From positions 183,665,424 to 183,729,423 of the forward strand of contig NC_081555.1 in assembly GCF_963082655.1 (NCBI RefSeq): DNA of 64,000 bases, given 5' to 3'. The DNA is from Stomoxys calcitrans. Taxonomy: Eukaryota; Arthropoda; Insecta; Diptera; Muscidae. The translations under genes were made by a program, and so were the position numbers. Each line of letters starts with the position of its first letter. The stretch's first letter is position 1. This document shows, piece after piece, positions 55,808 through 64,000 of the stretch. Under the pieces are notes generated by a model that saw only the letters and a list, made by a program, of their open reading frames with translations, had not been told where the DNA came from and did not search any database.

Positions 55808-56035
55808 TTCATCAGCATACAAATCTATGACGATCTAGCCATGTCTGTCTGTTGATATTAAGCCGAAATTTTGGACAGCGACTTTTTTTTGTCCATAATG
55901 AGGTTATGTTCAAAGATGGGCTATATCGGAATATATCTTACTATAGCCCCCATATAAACCGAACTGCCGATTTTGGGTCTTAGGCCCATAAAAGCCATAT
56001 TTATTATCTGATTTTGCTAAAAATTGGGACAGTGA
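55669..56035 (+). repeat. Family A repeat, 3'-truncated
   Basis: Begins TTTATACCCACACTCGTCAT and carries GTTTGCAACACATCGAAATA, an expanded TA tract, 'GACGATCTAGCCATGTCTGT' and one module, then stops at AAATTGGGACAGTGACAG. Confidence 0.88.
55729..55804. repeat. (TA)38 microsatellite
   Basis: An uninterrupted TA run of about 76 bases at the place where other copies have only GTATATATATTC. The exact length is uncertain in an assembly. Confidence 0.95.
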
Positions 56036-56304
56036 CAGCATACCCCAAAAAAAGAGATGCACATATGACTTGATAAGAAAACAATCTTATTCCACGTTTT
56101 TATAAAAACTTAAACTTTTAAGAAAGTTTGCAAACATGACTTTATGAAACTAGAATATGAACATTTTAATTTTGAAATAGAAATAATTTTTTTCCAATGT
56201 AGCAAAATTCCTTTAAATACCATATCTATGATTTATGACACAATTATAGATTTATAGCATCAATTTATGGAGTTTTTTCACTAATAATGACACATATTAA
56301 TATA

Positions 56305-56911
56305 AAGGGTGATTTTTTTGAGGTTAGGATTTTCATGCATTAGTATTTGACAGATCACGTGGGATTTCAGACATGGTGTCAAAGAGAAAGATGCTCAGTA
56401 TGCTTTGACATTTCATCATGAATAGACTTACTAACGAGCAACGCTTGCAAATCATTGAATTTTATTACCAAAATCAGTGTTCGGTTCGAAATGTGTTCAA
56501 ATTTTGAAAAATTTTGTTCAGCGATGAGGCTCATTTCTGGTTGAATGGCTACGTAAATAAGCAAAATTGCCGCATTTGGAGTGAAGAGCAACCAGAAGCC
56601 GTTCAAGAACTGCCCATGCATCCCGAAAAATGCACTGTTTGGTGTGGTTTGTACGCTGGTGGAATCATTGGACCGTATTTTTTCAAAGATGCTGTTGGAC
56701 GCAACGTTACGGTGAATGAACACATTTCGAACCGAACACTGATTTTGGTAATAAAATTCAATGATTTGCAAGCGTTGCTCGTTAGTAAGTCTATTCATGA
56801 TGAAATGTCAAAGCATACTGAGCATCTTTCTCTTTGACACCATGTCTGAAATCCCACGTGATCTGTCAAATACTAATGCATGAAAATCCTAACCTCAAAA
56901 AAATCACCCTT
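56305..56911 (+). mobile_element. Tc1/mariner element, deleted, with 195-bp inverted ends
   Basis: The 607-bp element is bounded by TA on both sides (56303-56304, 56912-56913). The ends 56305-56499 and 56717-56911 are reverse complements over about 195 bp; I saw no mismatch. The tip is AAGGGTGATTTTTTTGAGG. Both arms include the transposase start (MNRLTNEQRLQIIEFYYQNQ), so the element carries the first ~27 codons twice, facing each other. The central part keeps one catalytic segment. It is non-autonomous. Confidence 0.93.
56418..56720 (+). pseudogene. Tc1/mariner transposase, internally deleted
   Basis: Frame from the ATG at 56418: MNRLTNEQRLQIIEFYYQNQ and CSVRNVFKF (start of the DNA-binding helix-turn-helix), a TGA at 56505-56507, then in the same frame KILFSDEAHFWLNGYVNKQN, CRIWSEEQPEAVQELPMHPE and KCTVWCGLYAGGIIGPYFFK. 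The FSDEAHFWL segment holds the first Asp of the DDE/D triad (family knowledge). The linker, most of the DNA-binding region and the second and third acidic residues are missing. After VTVNE the sequence enters the inverted right arm. Confidence 0.9.
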
Positions 56912-57313
56912 TAGTACACTGCTGTTGATATACTTTATCAATAATAACGACATATTGTATTTATCAAATATACTTTATAGTCGTTTATATAATGTCAACT
57001 TTGAGAAACTAATTTTTAATTTTCGAAACGTACGAGCCAATTGAAACCTTGAAATGCGTTTTCTACAAAATCAACTTTTTGAGATAAGACGTTGTTTAAG
57101 CACATGAGCGATATATTCTGGCATTTGGGCTATAAAACTTTTACTCACATTTTATTTTTGTTCATATTATTTTCATATGTATCTTCATATGCATTATCTT
57201 ACTCGTTTATATGAATGCATATGCTAACGTGGCGGCGGAAATTTCTATATCGGCTAAGCAAACGATAAGCTGATATGAAGTGGCAATAATCCGATTGCAA
57301 CTGAATCAACTGA
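56912..57313. other. No gene recognised
   Basis: AT-rich spacer with several TTCATATG motifs near 57170-57190. Confidence 0.4.
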
Positions 57314-58397
57314 AACAAGTAAAAGCGTGCCAAGTTCGGCCGGGCCGAATCTTATATACCCTCCACCATGGATCGCATTTGTCGAGTTCTTTTCTCGGCA
57401 TCTATTCTTAGGCTAAAAAGGATATAAGAAAAGATTTGCACTGCTATTAGAGCGATATCAAGATATGGTCCGGTTTGGACCACAATTAAATTATATGTTG
57501 GAGACCTGTGTAAATGTCAGCCAATTCGAATAAAAATTGCGCCCTTTGGGGCTCAAGAAGTAAAATAGAGAGATCGATTTATATGGGAGCTGTATCAGGC
57601 TATAGACCGATTCAGACAAGAATAAACACGTATGTTTATGGTCACGACTTCTAGAGGCTCAAGAAGTCAAGATCCCAGATCGGTTTATATGGCAGCTATA
57701 TCAGGTTATGAACCGAGTTGAACCTTATTTGACACAGTTGTTGGATATCATAACAAAATACTTCTAGAGCCTTAAGAAGTCAAGACCCATGATCGGTTTA
57801 TATGACAGCTATATCAGGTTATGAACCGATTTGAACCATACTTGGCACAGTTGTTGGATATCATAACAAAACACGTCGTGCAAAATTTCATTGAAATCGG
57901 ATAAGAATGTCGCCCTCTAGAGGCTCAAGAAGTCAAGACCCAAGATCGCTTTATATGGCAGCTATATCAGGTTATAGACCGATCCGAACCATACTTGGCA
58001 CAGTTGTTGGATATTATAGCAAAACACGTCGTGCAAAATTTCATTCCAATCGGATATGAATTGCGCACTCTAGAGGCTCAAGCAGTCAAGACCCAAGATC
58101 GGTTTATATGACAGCTATATCAAAACATGGACCGATATGGCCGATTTACAATACCAACCGACCTACACTAGAAAGAAGTTTTGTGCAAAATTTCAAGCGG
58201 CTAGCTTTACTCCTTCGGAAGTTAGGGTGCTTTCCACACACAGACGGACGGACGGACGGACATGGCTAGATCGACATAAAATGCCGCGACGATCAAGAAT
58301 ATATATACTTTATGGGGTCTCAGACGAATATTTCGAGTAGTTACAAACAGAATGACGAAATTAGTATGCACCCCATCCTATGATGGAGGGTATAAAA
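57314..58397 (-). repeat. Family B repeat, full length
   Basis: Plus view opens AACAAGTAAAAGCGTGCC, TTCGGCCGGGCCGAA and ATATACCCTCCACCATGG, and closes with CCTATGATGGAGGGTATAAA. Module anchors (GGCAGCTATA/GACAGCTATA) at 57691, 57804, 57957 and 58110 are 113, 153 and 153 apart. A (GACG)n tract near 58241-58262 is the complement of the GTCY region. Confidence 0.92.
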
Positions 58398-59187
58398 AGA
58401 AACAATTCTAAGAAATAGAGTAAATAAAAATAACTCCGTACACTCAGACAAATAGTGCGCATAAAATAAAGTAAAAAACTTAGTTCAAATTAGTTTGCCA
58501 ATTTTAAACTAATTTGGTTAAATTTTGAATAAAACAAGGAAAAATTACACGATTTTAGTAAGTTTTACTCATCTGTAATTAGTGACAAATAGTTTATAAA
58601 CTTTGGTTTGGGGAGTCATTTTACTTAACCAAGTTTATTTTCAACAAGTTAAATATTCCTACAGCAAACATTGTTTTTATTTACCCAATATAAACATGTT
58701 GTTATTTTGAGTTCAGAGTTGAGCATTTGATATTAACGAATTTCCCAAATTTCAGCAGTATTGTATAGATTTAATTCAAAATATAAGTTTTAAACTTTGG
58801 TTGACAGACTTTTTTCAACAGAGATCATTAAATCCATTTATTTCTCAGTAATAATACAAGCCTAGCCTTAATACAATTATAAAGGTGCCATTTTCAACAA
58901 GTTGTTTGTCAGTCATGCAATCACCACTGGATTAAAAACTTAGAATATCATAATACAAGCACGTTTGGGACTTCACTTCGTATAGGATAAAAGATCCATG
59001 TTAGAAACCCAAAATAAAATGCTCTTACAAACCCTAAAGGTTTATGACTGATACAAATGGGACAATCTACATATTTACCTGCGCTGTGTGTGAGTAAAAT
59101 TCGAGCCACAAATTTTCCCGGTATGTTTGCTCGACAGGGAGCTTCCATACAATGCTGTTAGTGGCAACTACCTGAGGTAATAATAAA
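58398..59187. other. No gene recognised
   Basis: AT-rich. A 66-codon minus frame at 58948-59148 is unrecognised. Confidence 0.45.
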
Positions 59188-60072
59188 ACCTGTAAGGAAA
59201 GGCAAAAGTCGGGCGGTGCCGACTTTATAATACCCAACACCTACCCTATAAATACAAAATGGCGGCTATAACAAATTCTGAACCAATTTTGATGGACTAC
59301 GGCGGATGTATTCAGATGGGGTATTAAAATTCTTGTGTCAAATTTCGAGCAAAGCAAATATGTTTAAAATGTATTAACTATGGCTGGCAAATGACAACAA
59401 AATACCCAAAATCTAACGAACACATATGTGGGAACTACATCAAAATCTAAATCGGTTTTGAACTAACTTTTTAGATATTGTGGTAGTCAAGCGTTGTGCA
59501 CAAATTTGGTAAAAATGGTCAATAAATGCGTTTACAGTGGCTTAAGAAGTCAAAATCGGCCAATATATATAGCTGACAGCTATATCTAAATCTGCTGTAT
59601 TATTGCAAATCGGACGAACATATATATGGGAGCTATATCTAAATCTGAAACGATTTCTATGAAATTCACAAGTAATATCGAGAGTCATAAGAAAATCCTT
59701 CCTGCCAAATTTCGAGGGAATCGGTTAACAAATGAACATTTTATTGCTGTATTACTGCAAATCGGACGAATATAGATATGGGAGCTATATACAAATTTGA
59801 ACCGATTTTTTCCAATTTCAATAGGCTTCGTCTCTAGGCTAAAAAACATGCCCATACCAAATTTTGAGACGATCGGATGGAAATTGCGACCTGTAGTTTG
59901 TACACAAATTAACATGGACAGACAGACGGACATAGCTAAATCGAATCAGAAAGTTATTCTGAGTCCATCGGTATATTTATCTAGGGTCTGTCTCCCGTCC
60001 TTGTGGGTGTTACAAACAAAAGCACTAAGTTAAAATACCCTGTACCACAGTAGTGGTGTAGGGTATACAAAA
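59188..60072 (-). repeat. Family C repeat, full length
   Basis: Plus view opens CCTGTAAGGAAAGGCAAAAG, a palindrome GTCGGGCGGTGCCGAC and AATACCCAACACC, and closes with CAGTAGTGGTGTAGGGTATA. Module anchors (GCTGTATTAYTGCAAATCGG) at 59594 and 59746 are 152 apart. GACAGACAGACGGACATAGC at 59919 is the GTCY complement. Confidence 0.88.
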
Positions 60073-61061
60073 TGTGCATATGCCATTGTACATCATGCGC
60101 CAGCCAGAGCAAAACGCATTTCACGTATGTCGCCGACGAAACGGCCTTGTGTGATCACCAATACACTTAAAAGGATAGGCAATAGCTGAAAACTACGCAA
60201 AGAACCGAACCGAATACCGTGTCGCACGCAAGCTAATGCTACGCTCAGTGCGATGTACGTATTCTGCGAACAAAATCGTGGACGTTAATAAGCAAAAACG
60301 AAAAAGTGAAATCATGTGATATGAAACTCCCAATTGGTATTTAATAAAAAATCAGTTTTTATCATCGCATAACAAATGTAAACAATTATGAAATAGTCAC
60401 CGTCTTTTTAGTGCAAATGCATGCACGAGCATGAAAATGATATTGCTGGCGCAGACAAAGATGCCTGCTGAAAATACTTTTACACAAGGCAAATGTGGTG
60501 AGAAATGAATTCCAGCTCTTGTTTCTGTGGAAATAATGACTTTATTTTTCTACTCTGAATAATATTATAGGAAGAAATTTAATATGCGTCAACTGCAGCG
60601 ATTTTGCGTCAACTGCAGCGATTTTGCATTAGAATTAAAAAAAAAACAAACATTTTCTTTCTTATTCAACTTTGTTGTAGGAACTTTTTCAACTGAAATG
60701 CGAACTACATTTTGTGCAGCTATGTAGTAATGCTGAATTTTTTACAAAGGATTTATACTAATATGTAACTAAAACCTTACGCAAAAATTTTACAATTGGA
60801 GATTTCTCCAAAGCCGCTGAGAACTCAGAATGTGAATGTTTTAATTTGAATCGTAATATATATGACGCAAAGTGTATATATGGAAAATATTAATAAACAA
60901 AAAACAAGACTAGTGTTAAATAAATAAATAAATGAATAAAAAAGAATTAATATGAAAATGAATAGTGTATCTACAATTAAAATAATTATTTCGGGCGGAT
61001 TAGTTTAAACTAAACGGATTGGAAGTAGAGATTTTGCAATAAATTTGTACAGATGTATTAA
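60073..61061. other. No gene recognised
   Basis: AT-rich spacer. A direct repeat of GCGTCAACTGCAGCGATTTT occurs at 60588 and 60606. Confidence 0.45.
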
Positions 61062-61340
61062 CACCCAAGAAATTTTCCAACATTTTATTCCAACAATTAT
61101 TTTGAGTTCAGTTAAAAATTGTTAGTACACAATGGTTCATCATATGTACCGAATAAATAATAGTCTATTTCCATTTAGTTAAAGTTGAACCATCACGAAG
61201 TTTATATGAAGTAATAATTTTTACATATACATTGACTAAAAACATATAAAAATGTCTTTAGCGCTATATGAAGTGCAACTTTATTCGAAAGTAGTTTATT
61301 TTAACCCAACCATGGGTTCACTTTTTTTTTGAGTGTACTA
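61062..61340. mobile_element. Possible MITE overlapping the DM9 3' region
   Basis: Edges AACACCCAAGAAATTTTCC (61062) and CTTTTTTTTTGAGTGTAC (61322-61339) are inverted over ACAC(T/C)CAA(G/A)AAA. AT-rich, no open frame. It contains AATAAA on the minus strand at 61285-61280 and 61300-61295, downstream of the DM9 stop. Confidence 0.4.
61280..61300 (-). terminator. Poly(A) signals of the DM9 gene
   Basis: Two AATAAA hexamers (61300-61295 and 61285-61280, minus strand) lie 73-93 bases after the stop codon, a normal distance for a fly 3' end. Confidence 0.55.
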
Positions 61341-61372
61341 AAGTTTTTTGCGCGTGTGCCCATTGAATGGGA

Positions 61373-62290
61373 TTAAATTCTAACGAGGACTTCGTATGAA
61401 TCGACTTTCTCTTCGCCGCCTCCAAAGGGAATGTAGAGACAGCCGTGGGAGGGGTGCACTTTGCCAACACACAGGCTACCACTAAATTCGGTACGACCAA
61501 TATACAGTGTTTCGCCGTCAGTGGTGGAGCCAGCTGGAACGGCACCTGGTACAATATTGCCATTATCGCAAGGAGTCCACATGAATCCGGCACCGGTCAA
61601 TACTTGGAAATTTTCGACTTTGTGTTCTTCGCTGCCCCAACAGACATAGGCGCCACCTTTAGCGGGTATTACCTTGGCGGGCATTAGATCGCCATCCTTA
61701 AAAACTCTACCAACATAGATGACATCTCCGTCGGCGTCATGGCCACCTTTTAAAGCATCTTCGGGCATTGAATCTGCGGATGCAGCAATCCATTGGTCGG
61801 GTTGTGTCAACACCTCATATTCGAAAAGTTTGACCTCCTCCTCGCCATAGGGAATATAGAGACATCCATGCGAAGGATGTACTTTACCCACTGTCAGGCT
61901 GCCTTCCCATTGACCACGACCAGCATACAGGAAATCCCCATCAGCGGAACGGCCAACTTTAACTGCAGCCTCGGGAACATCGCCATTGGTGGCGCCCACC
62001 CACTGGTAGCGTAAGCCACTGAGTACCTCATAAGTGTCTACTTCGATTTCTTTGCCTCCATAACAGACATAGGCCTTGCCTTTGGATGGTATGACCTTGG
62101 CTGGCAAACGATCACTTTCGTAGTCTGCACGTCCTACGTAGATGGTGTCGCCATCAGAATCATGTCCCGCCACCACAGCCAATGAGGGGATGGCACCACT
62201 AGCACAACAGACCCATTTGTGATCTAAAATTGCCATAACATCGTGAATTATTTATTTGCCAATGCAGGGAGGTGAAGTACACTTACCCAT
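61373..62290 (-). CDS. DM9-repeat protein, two exons, intact
   Basis: Spliced as 62290-62287 plus 62223-61373, giving 284 residues beginning MDHKWVCC. The protein is four DM9 repeats and nothing else: residues 5-69, 76-140, 146-210 and 217-281. Each starts with Trp, has a DG(D/E) motif followed by Y.GR, a K(V)(I/H)P motif and ends near (Y/F)(E/Q)VL. Repeats 1 and 3 share AKVIP.KG.AYVC.G; repeats 2 and 4 share GKVHPSHGCLYIP.G. No signal peptide or membrane segment is visible, so a cytoplasmic protein is expected. DM9 proteins include mannose-binding pattern-recognition lectins in oysters and a salivary/midgut factor in mosquitoes linked to Plasmodium (family knowledge); the ligand here is not shown. 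The length suits four-repeat fly homologues. An unspliced reading would start at an ATG inside the intron (62236) and add three wrong residues. Confidence 0.95.
62224..62286 (-). other. Intron of the DM9 gene, 63 nt
   Basis: Donor ATGG|GTAAGTG at 62287/62286 and acceptor CAATTTTAG|ATCAC at 62224/62223. Joining gives ATG GAT CAC AAA TGG, in frame with the rest. Size is typical for flies. Confidence 0.9.
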
Positions 62291-62343
62291 TCTGTTGTTT
62301 ATTTCGATAATGTTACTACCGACTTCTGACGTTGCCAGTTTAC

Positions 62344-62349
62344 GACTGA
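62344..62349 (-). promoter_or_regulatory. Initiator-like motif of the DM9 gene
   Basis: TCAGTC on the minus strand fits the fly initiator TCAKTY and would start transcription at 62347, leaving a 57-nt leader before the ATG. A TTTTATA stretch lies 21-27 bases upstream (62374-62368). No DPE match was found. Confidence 0.5.
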
Positions 62350-62366
62350 CGGAGGTGAGTCTTGTT

Positions 62367-62391
62367 GTATAAAAGATTCGGCCCGAGCGAA
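62367..62391 (+). repeat. 25-bp family-B tail remnant in the DM9 promoter
   Basis: GTATAAAAGATTCGGCCCGA and GCGAA match the family-B end (GTATATAAGATTCGGCCCGG, CCGAA) at 22 of 25 positions by hand alignment. No other part of the element is visible next to it. Confidence 0.6.
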
Positions 62392-62408
62392 ATGAATGTG
62401 GGAGAGTC

Positions 62409-62424
62409 GATAAGGCAAGATAAG
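62409..62424 (+). promoter_or_regulatory. Pair of GATA-factor sites upstream of the DM9 gene
   Basis: GATAAG at 62409-62414 and again at 62419-62424, ten bases apart. GATA sites of this kind drive fat-body, blood-cell and midgut genes in flies (general knowledge). They lie about 60-75 bases upstream of the inferred start. Confidence 0.5.
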
Positions 62425-62449
62425 AGCATACTGATGTACTTTTTCGTTG

Positions 62450-63107
62450 TTTATATGTGTTCTGCAGGTGCTGTTACTATAAAGCAAGCGGAAACTTTTA
62501 TTTCCAAAGAAAATTTATTTTAAAATGTTATACATATGGCACAACTGCACCTATGCATTACTTAATTGCCATGCGGTAGAAAATTGAGCATAGGCTCATA
62601 TGGAGCATAAATGTTTATAGAAAACTGTTGTATGAAAAATTAACAGCCGTATTCACAAAAATTTACTAATGAAACATTAAAGTGCACAATAGTTATTAAA
62701 CGATTATTGCACAATTAACCCACTTCAACATTTCGTATTCAAAAACACCTACAATAGCAGCTGAAGAGATTTGCAATCAGCTGATTTAAACCGCACAAAA
62801 AAATGGGAGAAACCAATTACTTTTGCTTTCGGAACTTCGTGCCCATGTTTCAAAATATGTACAATATATGCGTCCGCTTCAAAAAATTCTTTCGATTATC
62901 TATCGTAGACACATAAAGAAATTGTTTTTGTCAAAATTTTTAATAAAATTTGTGTTAATTAATAAAGTGGTATAAAATATATTTGTCGGCAAATCGTTAG
63001 ATCATTTTTGAAAGTCTCGCAATTTTTTTTTCAACAGAAATATTTTATTGGATAGTATTATTATTTTGCGAGTGTATGCAGAAATTGCAATAAGTGAGGT
63101 TATTATG
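62450..63107. other. No gene recognised
   Basis: AT-rich. Short frames only. Confidence 0.45.
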
Positions 63108-63182
63108 TTTTTTTACATTTGTTTGCAGAGTTGCATTTTTCAACGCGACGCTCCTCAATGCGCTCATTCTGTCTAGGCCTTA
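63108..63182 (+). repeat. Single-arm copy of the GCAGAGTTG repeat
   Basis: ACATTTGTTTGCAGAGTTGC, TTTTTCAACGCGACGCTCC and GCGCTCATTCTGTCTAGGCC, matching the palindrome at 27946-28073. Confidence 0.7.
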
Positions 63183-63507
63183 AGTATGTTTAATATGGGC
63201 ATTATTGGAATAATTGATTATTGGTCCGAATATGTCAAGTTTCGATATGTCTTCATCGACTTGATCATTCTATCGATTTTTTCGACTTTCCTTATTTTGC
63301 GAACAACATGCGTCAACATGACCTGGCTTTTTTAATAGGTGGAGTTTTTTTAAACTCTTAATAACGTCCATTTTGACGTATAGCTCAGAGACGATAACCC
63401 CCAGAGTTCCCTTTCGCAGACAATCTACATCGTTTTGTAGTCACACCTTTTTGTCTGTATAAACTTGCATTTCCCTTATAGTTTTAGTAGATATAAGCCA
63501 CAATTTT
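63183..63507. other. No gene recognised
   Basis: Contains a CGATTTTTTCGACTTTCC motif at 63274 (see 26510). Otherwise unassigned. Confidence 0.4.
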
Positions 63508-64000
63508 TATACCCTCCACCATAGGATGGGGGTATACTAATTTCGTCATTCTGTTTATAACACCTCGAAATATCCGTCTGAGACCCCATAAAGTATAAAT
63601 TATCTGTGAAAAGCACCCTTACTTTCGAAGGAGTAAAGCTAGCCGCTGAAAATTTTGCACAAATACTTTTTATTAGTGTAGGTCGGTTGGGATTTAAATG
63701 GGCCAAGTCGGACGTATTTTGATATAGCTGCCATATAAACCGAACTTGGGTCTTGACGTCTTGAGCTTCTAGAGGGCGCAATTCTCGTCCGATTTGACTG
63801 AAATTTTGCACGTGGTATTTTGGTATCACTTCCAACATCTGCGCTAAGTATGGTTCAAATCGGTCCATGTTTTGATATGGCTATCATATAAACCGATCTT
63901 GGGTCTTGACATCTTGAGCCTCTAGAGGGCGCAATTCTCATCCGATTTGACTGAAATTTTGCACGTAATGCTTTGGAATCACTTCCAAGTATCACTGCGT
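63508..64000 (+). repeat. Family B repeat, runs off the window
   Basis: Starts TTATACCCTCCACCATAGG, lacks most of the TA and GTCY region (TAAAGTATAAATTATCTGTG runs into AAAGCACCC), then modules with GATCTTGGGTCTTGAC. It continues past 64000. Confidence 0.9.

Noticed and set aside
55555..55830. Open frame with a long Tyr-Ile run
   Set aside because: Translation of the TA microsatellite.
56379..56798. 139-codon minus-strand frame starting like the mariner transposase
   Set aside because: It begins in the right inverted end, which carries a second copy of the start region, and then reads the centre backwards.
58436..58920. Possible MITE starting GTACACTCAGAC
   Set aside because: The presumed other end near 58910 matches only weakly and no duplication was found.
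61445..62014. Plus-strand frames of 62-80 codons opposite the DM9 gene
   Set aside because: Shadows of the real minus-strand coding sequence.
1..64000. CRISPR array or bacterial operons
   Set aside because: The regular repeats are 153-bp transposon modules without spacers, and codon use, splice sites and SINEs are those of an insect.

Overview
The window looks like nuclear DNA of a calyptrate fly, probably a muscid such as Stomoxys or Musca (inference, no search run). It is AT-rich. It is crowded with interspersed repeats that end in the palindrome TTCGGCCCGGCCGAA, with tRNA-derived SINEs and with decayed non-LTR retrotransposons. The one convincing host gene has a short 63-nt intron typical of flies. 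By my hand-drawn boundaries, the three related repeat families called A, B and C here fill roughly a quarter of the window.

Layout. 0-9 kb: fragments of A, B and C, a complete SINE, and a broken RTE-like reverse transcriptase on the minus strand. 9.3-10.5 kb: the best family-A copy, six modules spaced exactly 153 bp. 11-14 kb: largely unique sequence with two weak coding candidates. 14.5-15.6 kb: a decayed non-LTR reverse transcriptase. 15.7-20.8 kb: a block bounded by inverted repeats, holding a recent nested tandem duplication and another minus-strand reverse transcriptase with its YADD box intact. 21-25 kb: repeats, including a small family D. 26.5-28.3 kb: two foldback palindromes. 30.6-49.9 kb: a mosaic of A, B, A-like, B-like and E repeats, SINEs, and endonuclease and reverse transcriptase fragments. 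51.4-52.6 kb: an R1-like retrotransposon 3' half ending in poly(A). 54.4 kb: a possible host exon. 55.7 kb: a TA microsatellite inside a family-A copy. 56.3-56.9 kb: a deleted Tc1/mariner element with 195-bp inverted ends.

61.4-62.3 kb: an intact two-exon DM9-repeat gene on the minus strand. Its protein has four DM9 repeats arranged A-B-A-B. An initiator-like motif, a pair of GATA sites and a 25-bp piece of family-B tail lie just upstream. The window ends inside another family-B copy.

No CRISPR array, rRNA gene, functional tRNA gene or prokaryotic feature was seen. The most unusual structures are the 153-bp module ladder shared by three repeat families, the SINE split by a family-B element with an inverted SINE arm, the A-B-A-B-C-B-C array, and the repeat-derived segment in the DM9 promoter.
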